A stretch of 32,039 nucleotides of DNA from an uncultured Acidimicrobiaceae bacterium (GCA_947258375.1 CAMYIJ010000032.1:1-32039); one strand, 5' to 3'. Shown: positions 18,537 through 29,344, counted from the first letter of the stretch. Notes: generated by a model from the letters alone, not told the origin. A program made the numbers and translations.

Positions 18537-20098
18537 GATGCCCTGGCATTCCACGAGAAGTCGCGACCATCGAGCGGTTCGGAGCGGGTCTTCGCCGGTG
18601 ATGCCGGATAGTCCGCCGCAGAGCAGTAGGTGCGCATCTCGACGATCGTGCCATCGTCCTCGGGAACGACGAACGTCGCCCGCCCGGTGTCATTGGCGAG
18701 CAGCCGAACCCAACTGCCCGATCCGACCTTGTATTCGAAGAACCCATCGGGCCCCGCCGCTCCGTTACGTAGCGAGAAGACGTCCGTGACCGGAGGCGCG
18801 GTGAGGCTGAATGTCCCCGATCCGGGAGAACCTCCGGTGGACAAGGAGGCCGTTGCCGGATCCTGGCCCCACGGCACCGTCACCGATACTGAGAAGCCCG
18901 AGGTGTTCGCAGGAAGCTCGATGACCGTGTGGCCGGTTTCGTCTGTCGTGCCGACGAATACCCCGTAGGTTGAGTGGCTTATCTGGACCGTTGCGCCATT
19001 GATGTGGTAGTCGTTGTCTCCGTCGTGGTCGACGAAGAAGTCGTAGTCCACGCCAACGAATGCTTGCGGGCTCAGTCGCACAGTGGCCGTCGCGCTGCTG
19101 CCACCGCCGTTAGCGGGAACGTCCACTTCGAACGATTCGCTCCGATATCCGTCGGCGACAGCATCGACGCGGTACCTATCAGGCACGAGTCCGGTGAAGC
19201 TGTAATCGCCCGGCGAATTGCTGGTGGGTGGGCCATAGGCGAGGTCGGTCGCGGTGAGTACAGCATCAGTGATCGGTGATCCGGTGTCGTCATCGAGGAC
19301 CACGACATCGAGGGCAACCGGCTGGTAGATCCTGATAGTGCGCTGCGATGCGGTTCCCAGTGTCGCGGTCACGCTCGTGGCTCCTGAGTCGATCGAATCG
19401 GGGTGGATCATCCACCCGTGCGACGTCACGAGGCTTATGTCGTATGTCCCCTCGAACACGTCTGCGAAGTACTGATTGGGCGCCCCCTCCGGTGAGTCGT
19501 AGATCCAGGGCCCCGCGATCCGCACGACGGGCTCGGGGTCGATGCTCGGATCGAACGGTTCGTGGCGGTCGAGTTCGACCTCGATGACCGCAATGTCGTC
19601 GAGGCCGCCGACGGTGGGAGGAGCGATGAAGGTATCCATCGTCACCGGGTCGGCCCCGCTCCCCACAGCAGAGACCACCACGTGGATGTGCTTGTAATTG
19701 ACCCCGATGTCGAAGACACCTTCAACACCGTCGCCGCCCTGCGGCACGATGTCTAGACCCGATGCTGCCCCGACAAACTCGACAGTAGTTTCGATCAAGA
19801 ACGAGGCGCCTTCCACCGACCGGGTCTCGCTGCGCGCTAGAACGCCATTCGGAGCGGAGCCGGGGTGGCCGATGTCGTCGAATTCGAGCGCCCGCACCTG
19901 CTCGATCCGGCCTTGCGCAATACTCTCGGCGATCGTCACGTCCTTGCTCCGATCGAGGGAACGCATGGACGAGACCAGCGGAGACACGGTCAATACGATC
20001 GCGATGGCGAGAATCGCCGCCGCGATAACAACTTCGATGATCGTAAAGCCCGCCTCTTCCGTGCTTTCACGGCGATGCAGGCTGCGTGTTGCAGCCAT
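18530..20098 (-). CDS. PilV-like prepilin with Ig-like (carboxypeptidase-regulatory-like) domains
   Basis: A 522-residue prepilin, far longer than typical PilV (about 130-180). The 17-residue leader ends EEAG, the predicted cleavage is G17/F18, and the mature N-terminus is FTIIE with E22 at +5, then a hydrophobic helix to about 40. Residues 40-160 are pilin-like. Residues about 260-345 (QPVALDVVVLDDDTGSPITDAVL ... DYSFTGLVPDRYRVDAVADGY) have the carboxypeptidase-regulatory/Ig-like beta-sandwich pattern; a second such unit may span 345-410 and carries the acidic loop DHDGDND (357-363), which could bind calcium. The C-terminus has two cysteines. It is first of the three-gene pilin operon. No strong Shine-Dalgarno sits at the ATG; a purine-rich one instead precedes a two-codon ORF just upstream. 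Confidence 0.8.
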   Translation of the reverse strand: MAATRSLHRRESTEEAGFTIIEVVIAAAILAIAIVLTVSPLVSSMRSLDRSKDVTIAESIAQGRIEQVRALEFDDIGHPGSAPNGVLARSETRSVEGASFLIETTVEFVGAASGLDIVPQGGDGVEGVFDIGVNYKHIHVVVSAVGSGADPVTMDTFIAPPTVGGLDDIAVIEVELDRHEPFDPSIDPEPVVRIAGPWIYDSPEGAPNQYFADVFEGTYDISLVTSHGWMIHPDSIDSGATSVTATLGTASQRTIRIYQPVALDVVVLDDDTGSPITDAVLTATDLAYGPPTSNSPGDYSFTGLVPDRYRVDAVADGYRSESFEVDVPANGGGSSATATVRLSPQAFVGVDYDFFVDHDGDNDYHINGATVQISHSTYGVFVGTTDETGHTVIELPANTSGFSVSVTVPWGQDPATASLSTGGSPGSGTFSLTAPPVTDVFSLRNGAAGPDGFFEYKVGSGSWVRLLANDTGRATFVVPEDDGTIVEMRTYCSAADYPASPAKTRSEPLDGRDFSWNARASC

Positions 20099-20100
20099 AA

Positions 20101-20109
20101 CTAGTTCAT
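20101..20109 (-). other. Two-codon ORF (ATG AAC TAG) directly upstream of the pilV-like start
   Basis: On the minus strand ATG at 20109-20107 is followed by AAC and the stop TAG (20103-20101); after two bases comes the pilV-like ATG at 20098. AGGGGG at 20122-20117 lies 7 bases before the first ATG and 18 bases before the pilV ATG, so it is correctly placed for the tiny ORF only. This could act by termination-reinitiation. It may also be chance. Confidence 0.3.
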
Positions 20110-20323
20110 CGGCAAACCCCCTAAAAACCTTGAAGTGTCGGGTTCGCTCCGGCAGCGCGACGGCACCCGAAGGATGCCGAGCGGAGCGGGTTGGGGGAAG
20201 GGGGACGATCCCTCATCCCCGTTCGCAGCAAATCGTGGCGACATGGGCGGCACCATTTGGAGACGAGGGCGGCCGGGAGGCCGCACAAACACGAAACGGC
20301 TACCGAGGGAGCTGCTTCGCGAC

Positions 20324-20347
20324 TCGCTCGAAGCCTGCTTCGAGCGA
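20324..20347. terminator. Strong hairpin immediately after the rel stop
   Basis: CGCTCGAAGC (20325-20334) and GCTTCGAGCG (20337-20346) are perfectly complementary, with one more T-A pair outside, giving about 10 bp and a tight loop. It begins 3-4 bases after the rel TAG on the minus strand. No U-run follows. A second CGAAGC/GCTTCG pairing with 20314-20319 would compete with it, so two alternative structures are possible. Confidence 0.5.
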
Positions 20348-20350
20348 AAC

Positions 20351-22540
20351 CTATCCTTGCGGCACCAGGCGGTAGGCGTCGAAGACGCCTTTCACGTTGC
20401 GGATGTCGCCCAGGAGCCGTTCCAGCAGTTGAGGATCGGACATCTCGACCTCGTAGCGAAGGATCGCCACGCGATCGCGGCCCGTGGCCGATGAAGAAGC
20501 GTGAATGTTGGCCCCGAAGTCGGACAGCACCCGCGTGACATCCATGAGCAGGCCCGGTCGGTCGAGCGCCTCGACCTGAATCCAGACGAAGTAGGAACCG
20601 CCCTGCTCCTGGGCCCACGACACGTCGATCATGCGTTCCCCTCGCTCCTGGAGGGCGCCGAAGTTGGTGCAGTCGGTGCGATGGACCGATACGCCCCGGC
20701 CAAGGGTCACGAAGCCCATGATGTCGTCACCGGGGACCGGGGCACAGCAGCGGGCGATCCTGACGAGAAGATCGTCCATTCCCTCAACCGTTATCCCCCG
20801 AGTCGGCCGGGGACCCTGGCGCCGCTGTGGCGGCTCCAGGAGGTCTTGATCGATCTCCTCGACCTCGGGCTCCAGGATTCGCGCCAGCCGGTTCGCCACG
20901 GTGCCGGCGCTGAGCCGGTTGTCACCAACCGCGACGTACAGGGATTCGAGGTCCGAGTATCCGAGATCGGCTGCAACTTCTTTCAGCAGCTCTTCACGGC
21001 GGGCGGACGGAATCGGAACGGACTCGCGCCGCAGCGCCTTCATGACGAAGTCGCGCCCATCTGTCAGTGAGACCTCGCGCCGCTCCCTGGTGAACCATTG
21101 CCGGATCTTGGCGGCCGCCCGACTCGAGGCCACAAAATCGAGCCAGTCGCGGCTGGGATGGGCATCCTGGGCCCGTGAGGTGAGAATCTCGACGATGTCT
21201 CCGGACTCGAGCTTGGTCGACAGCGGAACCAGCCGGTCGTTGACCTTGGCGCCTACACATCGATGCCCGACGTCCGTGTGCACCCGGTACGCGAAATCCA
21301 CCGGAGTCGCTCCGGCCGGGAGCACCATGACGCTCCCCTTGGGCGTCAGGACGAAGACCTCATCCCGATAGAGATCGAGCTTGAGGCTGGCCAGGAACTC
21401 CGCCGGATCGGAGTGCTCATCGTGAAGGAACCGCAAGTCGGCGACGAACGGAATGTCGGCCGGCCCGCCGCCCTCCTTGTAACGCCAGTGCGCCGCGATT
21501 CCGTATTCGGCTCTGTCGTGCATCTCCCTGGTGCGGATCTGAACCTCGAGCGCCCTTCCGTCGAGACCCACCACCGTCGTGTGCAAACTCTGGTAGAGGT
21601 TGAACTTGGGCATCGCGATGTAGTCCTTGAACCGGCCGTGCACCGGGCGCCACATCGTGTGAATCAGACCGAGGGCGCCGTAGCAGTCGCGGACATCCTT
21701 GACCAGGATGCGGATGCCGATCAGGTCGTGGATCTGCTCGAAATCCAGGCCGGAGTCAACCATCTTCCTGTAGATCGAATAGAGGTGTTTCGGGCGTCCG
21801 GTGACCTCAGCCTCGATACCCGAGTCGCGCAGGGTGTCACGCACCTCCTTTATGGCCCGATCGATGAACTGCTGGCGCTCCCCGGCCCGATGCCGCACCA
21901 GATGCTCCAACTCCCTCTTCCGCTTCGGATAGAGAAGATCAAAGCAACGTTCCTCGAGTTCGTGCTTGATCTCCTGGACGCCAAGGCGGTGGGCCAGAGG
22001 CGCATACACGTCGAGGGTCTCGGAAGCTACGCGCACCTGCTTTTTTGATGGAAGCGGTGCCAGCGTCCGCACGTTGTGCAGTCGATCGACCAGCTTTATC
22101 AGCAATACACGGATGTCCTTGGCCATCGCAATCGCCATCTTGCGAATCGTGGCGGCCTGCTGCTCCTCGCGGGTCGAGAACTTGATTCGATCGAGTTTGG
22201 TGACTCCGTCTATGAGAAGCGCTACCTCGTCGCCGAACTGCTCCTCGATCTCCTCGAGGGTGAATTCGCTGTCTTCCACGACGTCGTGGAGGATGGCTGC
22301 CAGCAGGGTCGCCTCGTCCATTCCGTATTCGGCGAGGATCTCAGCGACGATCAGCGGGTGGCATATGTACGGCTCTCCGGTTTGACGGAATTGCCCATCG
22401 TGAGCGACGGTCGCCAGCTCGAAGGCCGATTGGAACCGATCGACAGCGGCATCGGGATAGAAACGCGAGAAGATCGCCACCACCGAGTCGAATATGTCCT
22501 CCGGCGGAGGTACTTCGTGAAGCTTCTCAGTCGTTGCCAT
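20351..22540 (-). CDS. rel: Bifunctional (p)ppGpp synthetase/hydrolase Rel (RelA/SpoT family)
   Basis: A 729-residue long RSH protein. The hydrolase domain has HDGQFRQTGEPYICHP (47-62) and AAILHDVVED (81-90), the intact HD motif needed for (p)ppGpp breakdown. The synthetase domain contains DLIGIRILV (272-280), RFKD (303-306) and FNLYQSLHTTV (313-323). RFKD fits the RxKD signature of bifunctional Rel enzymes rather than the ExDD of RelA. A TGS domain follows (about 392-455), then a conserved-cysteine region (RCCAPVPGDDIMGFVTLGRG) and an ACT domain (ALDRPGLLMDVTRVLSDFGANIH). I chose ATG 22540, where homology starts; it overlaps apt by 14 bases, and the longer open frame to 22588 is not supported. 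The apt-rel pairing is standard in actinobacteria. Confidence 0.96.
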   Translation of the reverse strand: MATTEKLHEVPPPEDIFDSVVAIFSRFYPDAAVDRFQSAFELATVAHDGQFRQTGEPYICHPLIVAEILAEYGMDEATLLAAILHDVVEDSEFTLEEIEEQFGDEVALLIDGVTKLDRIKFSTREEQQAATIRKMAIAMAKDIRVLLIKLVDRLHNVRTLAPLPSKKQVRVASETLDVYAPLAHRLGVQEIKHELEERCFDLLYPKRKRELEHLVRHRAGERQQFIDRAIKEVRDTLRDSGIEAEVTGRPKHLYSIYRKMVDSGLDFEQIHDLIGIRILVKDVRDCYGALGLIHTMWRPVHGRFKDYIAMPKFNLYQSLHTTVVGLDGRALEVQIRTREMHDRAEYGIAAHWRYKEGGGPADIPFVADLRFLHDEHSDPAEFLASLKLDLYRDEVFVLTPKGSVMVLPAGATPVDFAYRVHTDVGHRCVGAKVNDRLVPLSTKLESGDIVEILTSRAQDAHPSRDWLDFVASSRAAAKIRQWFTRERREVSLTDGRDFVMKALRRESVPIPSARREELLKEVAADLGYSDLESLYVAVGDNRLSAGTVANRLARILEPEVEEIDQDLLEPPQRRQGPRPTRGITVEGMDDLLVRIARCCAPVPGDDIMGFVTLGRGVSVHRTDCTNFGALQERGERMIDVSWAQEQGGSYFVWIQVEALDRPGLLMDVTRVLSDFGANIHASSSATGRDRVAILRYEVEMSDPQLLERLLGDIRNVKGVFDAYRLVPQG

Positions 22541-23051
22541 AGTGCACCACCGTGTGCACATCGACTTCCGGAAGCTTCGATCGCCCATTGAGAAAACCGA
22601 GTTCGATCAATACGGAAAACCCGATCACGTCCCCGCCAAGCTCCCTGACGAGCGCTACGGCCGCGGCGCCGGTACCTCCGGTAGCCAGCACGTCGTCGAC
22701 AACGAGCACGCTGGCACCGTCGTGGATAGCGTCACTGTGTGCCTCGAGGCGATCGGTCCCGTACTCGAGGGCGTACTCATAGCCGTTGACGTCCCACGGC
22801 AGTTTGCCCGGCTTGCGCACCGGTACGAAGCCGGCGTCGAACCGCTGTGCCAAAGGGGCGGCGAAGATGAAGCCGCGAGCTTCGATGCCGACTACCAGGT
22901 CCACTCCCAACCCGTCGAAGGGGGTCGCCATCGCCTCGAGCGCCGCGGTAAAGGCGGCGCTGTCGCCGAGCAGCGGAGTGATGTCCTTGAAGATGATTCC
23001 GGGCTCCGGGAAATCCGGCACGTCTCTGATGAAGTTGGAGAGATCGATCAC
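22527..23051 (-). CDS. apt: Adenine phosphoribosyltransferase
   Basis: Apt salvages adenine with PRPP to give AMP. The 174-residue protein carries the family opening IRDVPDFPEPGIIFKDITPLL (8-28), GIEARGFIFAAPLA (55-68) and the PRPP loop VLVVDDVLATGGT (115-127) with the two adjacent acidic residues. The start is GTG 23051, 9 bases after the secF stop, with no clear Shine-Dalgarno; translation may depend on coupling with secF. The end overlaps the rel start by 14 bases, matching the usual actinobacterial secF-apt-relA order. Confidence 0.95.
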   Translation of the reverse strand: MIDLSNFIRDVPDFPEPGIIFKDITPLLGDSAAFTAALEAMATPFDGLGVDLVVGIEARGFIFAAPLAQRFDAGFVPVRKPGKLPWDVNGYEYALEYGTDRLEAHSDAIHDGASVLVVDDVLATGGTGAAAVALVRELGGDVIGFSVLIELGFLNGRSKLPEVDVHTVVHYGND

Positions 23052-23060
23052 GGAGCGAGT

Positions 23061-24107
23061 CTACCGGCGCTTGCGGCGCTGCCGTGGCGGGCGGGGTAAA
23101 GCCCCGGCATCCACCTGCTCCTGGGCCGCCTCGGCGAGCACGGCGGCAACTGGAGCGTCACCGCCCATCCGGCGCAATGCTCGCCGCTGCATGCGCTGCC
23201 ATTCGGGCTCGGTTTCCTTCCACATCGTGAGAAGCGGCGTCGCGATGAAGATCGATGAATAGGTCCCGGCAGCGACCCCGATGAAGAGCGCCAAGGCGAA
23301 CTCCCGCAGCGTCGTGGCGCCCAGCAGGAATGAACCCACAAAGAGGAGCGAACCGATCGGCAGCAGCGTGGTCAACGACGTGTTGATCGATCGCATCAGC
23401 ACCTGGTTCATAGAGAGATTGGCGATCTCACTGAACGTGTTGCGCGTATTCAGGTCGTTGACGTTCTCTGTGATCTTGTCGAAGACAACCACCGTGTCGT
23501 AGAGGCTGTAGCCGAGAATCGTGAGAATGGCGATGATGGTCGCCGGCGTCACCTCGAAACCGACCACCGAGTAGATACCGGCTGTGATTATCAGGTCGTG
23601 GAACAGGGCAGCCAATGCACCCAGCGCCATCTTCCACTCGAAACGCCATGTGATGAACAGCGCAACGACGATCAGGAATATGACGAGAGCTTGTATGGCG
23701 CGCCGGGTGATCTCGGCGCCGAAGGTCGGGCCGACCGCATCGACGTTGGTCTCGTCCGGGGTCACTCCACCGACGGCCGCCACCGTCTCCACCAGAGTGT
23801 CCTGCTCGGCGGCACCCAGCGCCTCGGTTTGAACAATGATCGATCCGCCACCGGTGAGCTGAACCCGCGCTCCTTCCTGGCCGATGCCGGCGAGCGCGTC
23901 GCGGACCGCACCGATATCGGCACCGCCGGAGTTCTCGGCCTCGACGATGGTGCCGCCGGTGAAGTCGACGCTGCCGTCGAGGCCGCGCACGATCAGCGAA
24001 AACAGCGAAATGGCCAGAACGACCGCAGATACAGTGAACCAACGTTTGCGCTGGCTCATGAAGTCGAAAGTGGTCTCTCCGCGATAGAGACGTCCGGCCA
24101 GGCTCAT
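23061..24107 (-). CDS. secF: Protein translocase subunit SecF
   Basis: SecF, with SecD, uses the proton motive force to assist late steps of export through SecYEG. The 348-residue protein has the first membrane helix at about 24-41, the conserved DFTGGT (48-53), a periplasmic P4-type domain, and the five-helix RND-like C-terminal bundle including GYSLYDTVVVFDKITEN and MRSINTSLTTLLPIGSLL. The C-terminus is basic (RPPRQRRKRR). The start is ATG 24107, which overlaps the secD stop by four bases and has GGAGGT 7 bases upstream; the open frame to 24170 is a secD shadow. Confidence 0.95.
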   Translation of the reverse strand: MSLAGRLYRGETTFDFMSQRKRWFTVSAVVLAISLFSLIVRGLDGSVDFTGGTIVEAENSGGADIGAVRDALAGIGQEGARVQLTGGGSIIVQTEALGAAEQDTLVETVAAVGGVTPDETNVDAVGPTFGAEITRRAIQALVIFLIVVALFITWRFEWKMALGALAALFHDLIITAGIYSVVGFEVTPATIIAILTILGYSLYDTVVVFDKITENVNDLNTRNTFSEIANLSMNQVLMRSINTSLTTLLPIGSLLFVGSFLLGATTLREFALALFIGVAAGTYSSIFIATPLLTMWKETEPEWQRMQRRALRRMGGDAPVAAVLAEAAQEQVDAGALPRPPRQRRKRR

Positions 24108-25720
24108 GCTGGGACCTCCGCCGCAATTTCGTCGCGACTGCGTCCACTGGCGGCTCGTATCGAGAACCATCCGCCCTCACCCAGCCGACTTCGCACCATT
24201 AGCTGCGCAGTTGGGCGCGTGTAGAAGTAGGCGACAAACACGTCGATCACGGTGGCAATTCCGAGTGTGATCGCAAAGCCCTTCACCGGCCCGATGGCCA
24301 GAATCCAGAGCAGAATCGAGCCGACGAACGTGACCGTGTCGGCGGTCAGGATCGTGCGAAAGGCCCGGTTGAAGCCCTGATCGACTGCAGTCCGTAGGGG
24401 ACGCCCGCGCCGGTGCTCCTCCTTGATCCTCTCGAAGAACACAATGTACGAGTCGCTGGTGATTCCGACCGAAACGATGATTCCAGTGACACCGGCCAGG
24501 GTCAGCGTCGTTCCCTGGAAGCGGCTCATGAGTGAGATGATCACGAGCAACAACGAACCGAATACGGTCAAGCCGACGATCGCTATCAATCCCAGCGAGC
24601 GGTAATAGAACAGAAGGGCGATACCCACGAGGATCAGCCCGCCGAGCCCGGCGGCGAGGCCGGCCCGCAGCGAGTCGCTGCCAAGGCTGGCCGATACCGA
24701 CTCGACTCGTTCCCTCTCGAAGGTGGTCGGCAGGGCGCCGTAGCGCAGGATGGTGGCGAGGTCCTCTGCCTCCTGCTGCTGCTCGTCGCCGCCGCCGACG
24801 GTGATGTAGACCACATCGGCGTCGAGCGCCTCGCCTGCGGCAAGCTCCTCGGCCACCTGGGGAGCCGACACCACAACGCCGTCGACGACAATGGCCATCG
24901 AGCGGCGCGGATCTCCCGGGCTAAATAGAGTGAGCTGGGCGGTGGCGTCTTCGAACTTGTCGCCACCTTCGCCGCTGAAGTCGGGGTCGACCACCCAACC
25001 GGCGGTGGCACTGCCGATGAAGCCGGCGGTGGCGCCGTCGATGTCGGAGCCGAGGAGAAAGGCCGGCCCGACGTGGTAATAGGACACGAAGTCCTCGGGG
25101 GTGTTCTCGTCGGCCTCTCCAGGGAGGTAGGCATCCGACTGCGGATCGTCAACGATCGTCAGCCCGGTCTCGGCGTCCATGTTGTCGGGAATCACAGGAG
25201 GCAGCGTCGTGGTAGTCGTCGTTGTGGTGGTCGTCGTGGTCGTCGTCGATGAGGCGTCCGTGTCGTCGGCCGGCGGCTCGGTGTCGTCGGGCAATTCCTC
25301 ATCCGGAGGCAACAGATCCTCGGGGATCGGCAGTGTGCCGTCGAGGAATGCGGGACTGAGGCCGAAGTTCTCACTCAGAACGGGCCGGAAGGACAGTTCG
25401 CCGGTGGTACCCACCGCCTGCAGCGCCCGTTCCCGATCCTGGACGCCCGGCAGCTGGACCAGGATGCTGCTGTCGCCCTGCACAGATATCTCGGGCTCCT
25501 GCACGCTTCCCAGGTTCTCGATTCTCTGCCGCATGATCTCGACCGCTTTGTCGAGCACTTCTGGATCGGCGGTGTCCGGCGCTGTCAGCACAACGGAAAA
25601 GCCGCCCTGGAGGTCGAGCCCGAGCTTGGGAGTCCACCCCACGGCCAGGGTCGACGCCAGAGAACCCCAGGCTACGGCCAGAGTCACCAGCAACGTTATC
25701 CAGAGGCGGCGTCGACTCAC
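24104..25720 (-). CDS. secD: Protein translocase subunit SecD with a poly-threonine insertion
   Basis: SecD partners SecF in the Sec translocase accessory complex. The 538-residue protein has membrane helix 1 (about 7-28), the conserved GLDLQGG (34-40), the periplasmic P1 region, and the C-terminal bundle with AGLGGLILVGIALLFYY and GVTGIIVSVGITSDSYIVFFERIKEE. Between the two halves of P1 lies a low-complexity, acidic and Pro-rich linker (about 133-175) with 14 consecutive Thr (159-172), likely exposed outside the membrane. GTG 25720 overlaps the yajC stop by four bases (GTGA). The order yajC-secD-secF is the canonical operon. Confidence 0.95.
   Translation of the reverse strand: MSRRRLWITLLVTLAVAWGSLASTLAVGWTPKLGLDLQGGFSVVLTAPDTADPEVLDKAVEIMRQRIENLGSVQEPEISVQGDSSILVQLPGVQDRERALQAVGTTGELSFRPVLSENFGLSPAFLDGTLPIPEDLLPPDEELPDDTEPPADDTDASSTTTTTTTTTTTTTTLPPVIPDNMDAETGLTIVDDPQSDAYLPGEADENTPEDFVSYYHVGPAFLLGSDIDGATAGFIGSATAGWVVDPDFSGEGGDKFEDATAQLTLFSPGDPRRSMAIVVDGVVVSAPQVAEELAAGEALDADVVYITVGGGDEQQQEAEDLATILRYGALPTTFERERVESVSASLGSDSLRAGLAAGLGGLILVGIALLFYYRSLGLIAIVGLTVFGSLLLVIISLMSRFQGTTLTLAGVTGIIVSVGITSDSYIVFFERIKEEHRRGRPLRTAVDQGFNRAFRTILTADTVTFVGSILLWILAIGPVKGFAITLGIATVIDVFVAYFYTRPTAQLMVRSRLGEGGWFSIRAASGRSRDEIAAEVPA
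25205..25246 (-). repeat. Poly-threonine-coding tract within secD
   Basis: Fourteen consecutive Thr codons (minus strand) using all four ACN codons in mixed order: mostly ACG and ACC, with single ACA and ACT. The base pattern is a degenerate trinucleotide repeat. Mixed codons argue that the amino-acid tract is maintained by selection rather than by fresh replication slippage. Confidence 0.9.
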
Positions 25721-26061
25721 TCCGGGTCGTCTCCAGCCCTGGCTGCGATCGCGCCTCGGGCAAACTTCAGCTTCACGCCGCCAACGTCAACCATCGCCTC
25801 ATGCTCGCTCAGACTGCTCACGACGCCGATAATCCCGCCCGCGGTGCGGACCTCGTCGCCCACTGCGAGGCTCTGCTGGAACTGGCGCAGCGACTCGGAA
25901 CGCTTCTTCTGGGGGCGAATCGCAAGGAAGTAGAAGACGGCTCCGATCAGGATGAAGGGCAGGAATGACACGAGCGGACTTGTGCTCGTCGTGTCTTCGG
26001 CAGCCTGGGCCAGCACCATGCCAGGTGCCAGAGCCAAGGCGCCGGCCGTATTGAGAATCAC
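25717..26061 (-). CDS. yajC: Preprotein translocase subunit YajC
   Basis: YajC is a small single-span membrane protein associated with SecDF. Here it has 114 residues: a first weakly hydrophobic N-terminal stretch (NTAGALALAPGMVLAQA), the main membrane helix at about 30-47 (VSFLPFILIGAVFYFLAIRPQ), then the conserved RPQKKR followed by a small beta-domain (GDEVRTAGGIIGVV ... VKLKFARGAI). I chose GTG 26061 because GGAGAG sits 5-6 bases upstream; a TTG at 26085 would add eight residues. The stop overlaps the secD start. A 60-base gap follows tgt, so a separate promoter is possible but none stands out. Confidence 0.93.
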   Translation of the reverse strand: MILNTAGALALAPGMVLAQAAEDTTSTSPLVSFLPFILIGAVFYFLAIRPQKKRSESLRQFQQSLAVGDEVRTAGGIIGVVSSLSEHEAMVDVGGVKLKFARGAIAARAGDDPE

Positions 26062-26121
26062 CGGATCTCTCCAATCAGATAGCAACCCGACAGGGCGGAG
26101 CCGTGCCGGGCGGGGGTTAGG

Positions 26122-28292
<2,171 letters not shown>

Positions 28293-28306
28293 GGTCTGCA
28301 AGCCTC

Positions 28307-29332
28307 CTAGAGCAGCTTGCCCTGGGCGCTATCGGGAGGCGGTTCGAGGCCGAGATGGGCATAGGCGTTGCGAGTCGCAACGCGGCCTCGCGGCGTGCGC
28401 TGGATCAGCCCCTGCTGAAGCAGGAACGGTTCGTAGGCGTCCTCGACCGTCTCGGTCTCTTCGCCGACCGCGATCGCCAGAGTCGACAGCCCGACGGGGC
28501 CCCCGCTGAACTTGTTGATGATCGCTTCGAGGATGTAACGGTCCACCTTGTCGAGCCCGCGCTCGTCGACTTCGAATATCTCGAGGGCGATGCTCGCCGT
28601 GGCGGCGTCCACCACACCATCGCCGCGAACGGTCGCGTAGTCGCGCACCCGCCGCAACAGGCGGTTGGCGATACGCGGGGTGCCCCGGCTGCGATGCGCG
28701 ATGGCCGTCGCTCCGTCCGGCTGGATCTCGGCGTCGAGGATCCCAGCGGCGCGGGTAACGATTTCGGCGAGATCCGCCTCGTCGTAGTAGTCGAGACGGG
28801 CCACATATCCGAAACGATCCCGCAGGGGTGGAGCCACCCGGCCGACTCTCGTGGTGGCGCCGACCAGGGTGAAACGCGGCAGTTCGAGGCGGATCGAACG
28901 GGCGGCGGGGCCCTTGCCCACGATGATGTCGAGCTGGAAGTCCTCCATCGCCGGGTACAGGACCTCCTCCACCTGGCGGGGCAGCCGATGGATCTCGTCG
29001 ATGAAGAGCACGTCGCCGGCGTCGAGGTTCGTGATCACCGCCGCCAGATCGCCGGGGCGTTCGAGCGCGGGCCCCGATGTCGCCCGGAAGTTGGCGCCCA
29101 TCTCGTTGGCGAGGATTCCGGCGAGGGACGTCTTTCCCAGGCCGGGCGGGCCGGAGAACAGCGTGTGGTCGATCGACTCCCCGCGCTGAATCGCCGCTTC
29201 CACCAGGATGGCGAGGCGCTCCTTCAGCTCGGGCTGTCCGATGAACTCGTCCATGTGCCGCGGCCGCAGCCCGGCCTCGAACTGCAGATCCTCGGGATCC
29301 GAGTTGGTCGCCAGCAGACCCTCGTCACGCAT
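28307..29332 (-). CDS. ruvB: Holliday junction branch migration ATPase RuvB
   Basis: RuvB is the hexameric motor that migrates Holliday junctions with RuvA. The 341-residue protein has the family's [12 protein letters not shown] (22-33), Walker A GPPGLGKT (61-68), Walker [10 protein letters not shown] (108-116), sensor 1 GATTR (159-163), the DRFG arginine-finger region (172-175), and sensor 2 [15 protein letters not shown] (217-231). The C-terminal winged helix ends in [21 protein letters not shown]. In the usual GATTRAG segment the sequence reads [18 protein letters not shown], a mild variant. It follows ruvA by 12 bases. Confidence 0.97.
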   Translation of the reverse strand: MRDEGLLATNSDPEDLQFEAGLRPRHMDEFIGQPELKERLAILVEAAIQRGESIDHTLFSGPPGLGKTSLAGILANEMGANFRATSGPALERPGDLAAVITNLDAGDVLFIDEIHRLPRQVEEVLYPAMEDFQLDIIVGKGPAARSIRLELPRFTLVGATTRVGRVAPPLRDRFGYVARLDYYDEADLAEIVTRAAGILDAEIQPDGATAIAHRSRGTPRIANRLLRRVRDYATVRGDGVVDAATASIALEIFEVDERGLDKVDRYILEAIINKFSGGPVGLSTLAIAVGEETETVEDAYEPFLLQQGLIQRTPRGRVATRNAYAHLGLEPPPDSAQGKLL

Positions 29333-29344
29333 GGCGCCACCCCA

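Larger units (their letters stand above)
20099..20350 (-). promoter_or_regulatory. Structured leader between rel and the pilin operon
   Basis: This 252-base gap holds no supported gene but several strong hairpins: 20324-20347 right after the rel stop; a GC-rich hairpin around 20164-20182 (about 8 bp stem with a UUC loop); and an outer pair of 7-base arms flanking it. The AGGGGG at 20117-20122 (minus strand) is followed by the two-codon ORF and then pilV. It is the natural place for a pilin-operon promoter, but I could not identify convincing -35/-10 boxes. Confidence 0.4.

Noticed and set aside
20101..20292. 63-codon minus-strand open frame before the pilV-like gene
   Set aside because: Composition is Pro/Arg-rich and it runs through strong hairpins; only its last two codons (ATG AAC TAG) sit behind a good ribosome binding site.
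20260..20350. c-di-GMP-I riboswitch before the pilin operon
   Set aside because: GTCGCGAAGC and GGTAGCCG recall conserved blocks, but the GGGCAAA block is missing and the distance between blocks is too short for the second stem.
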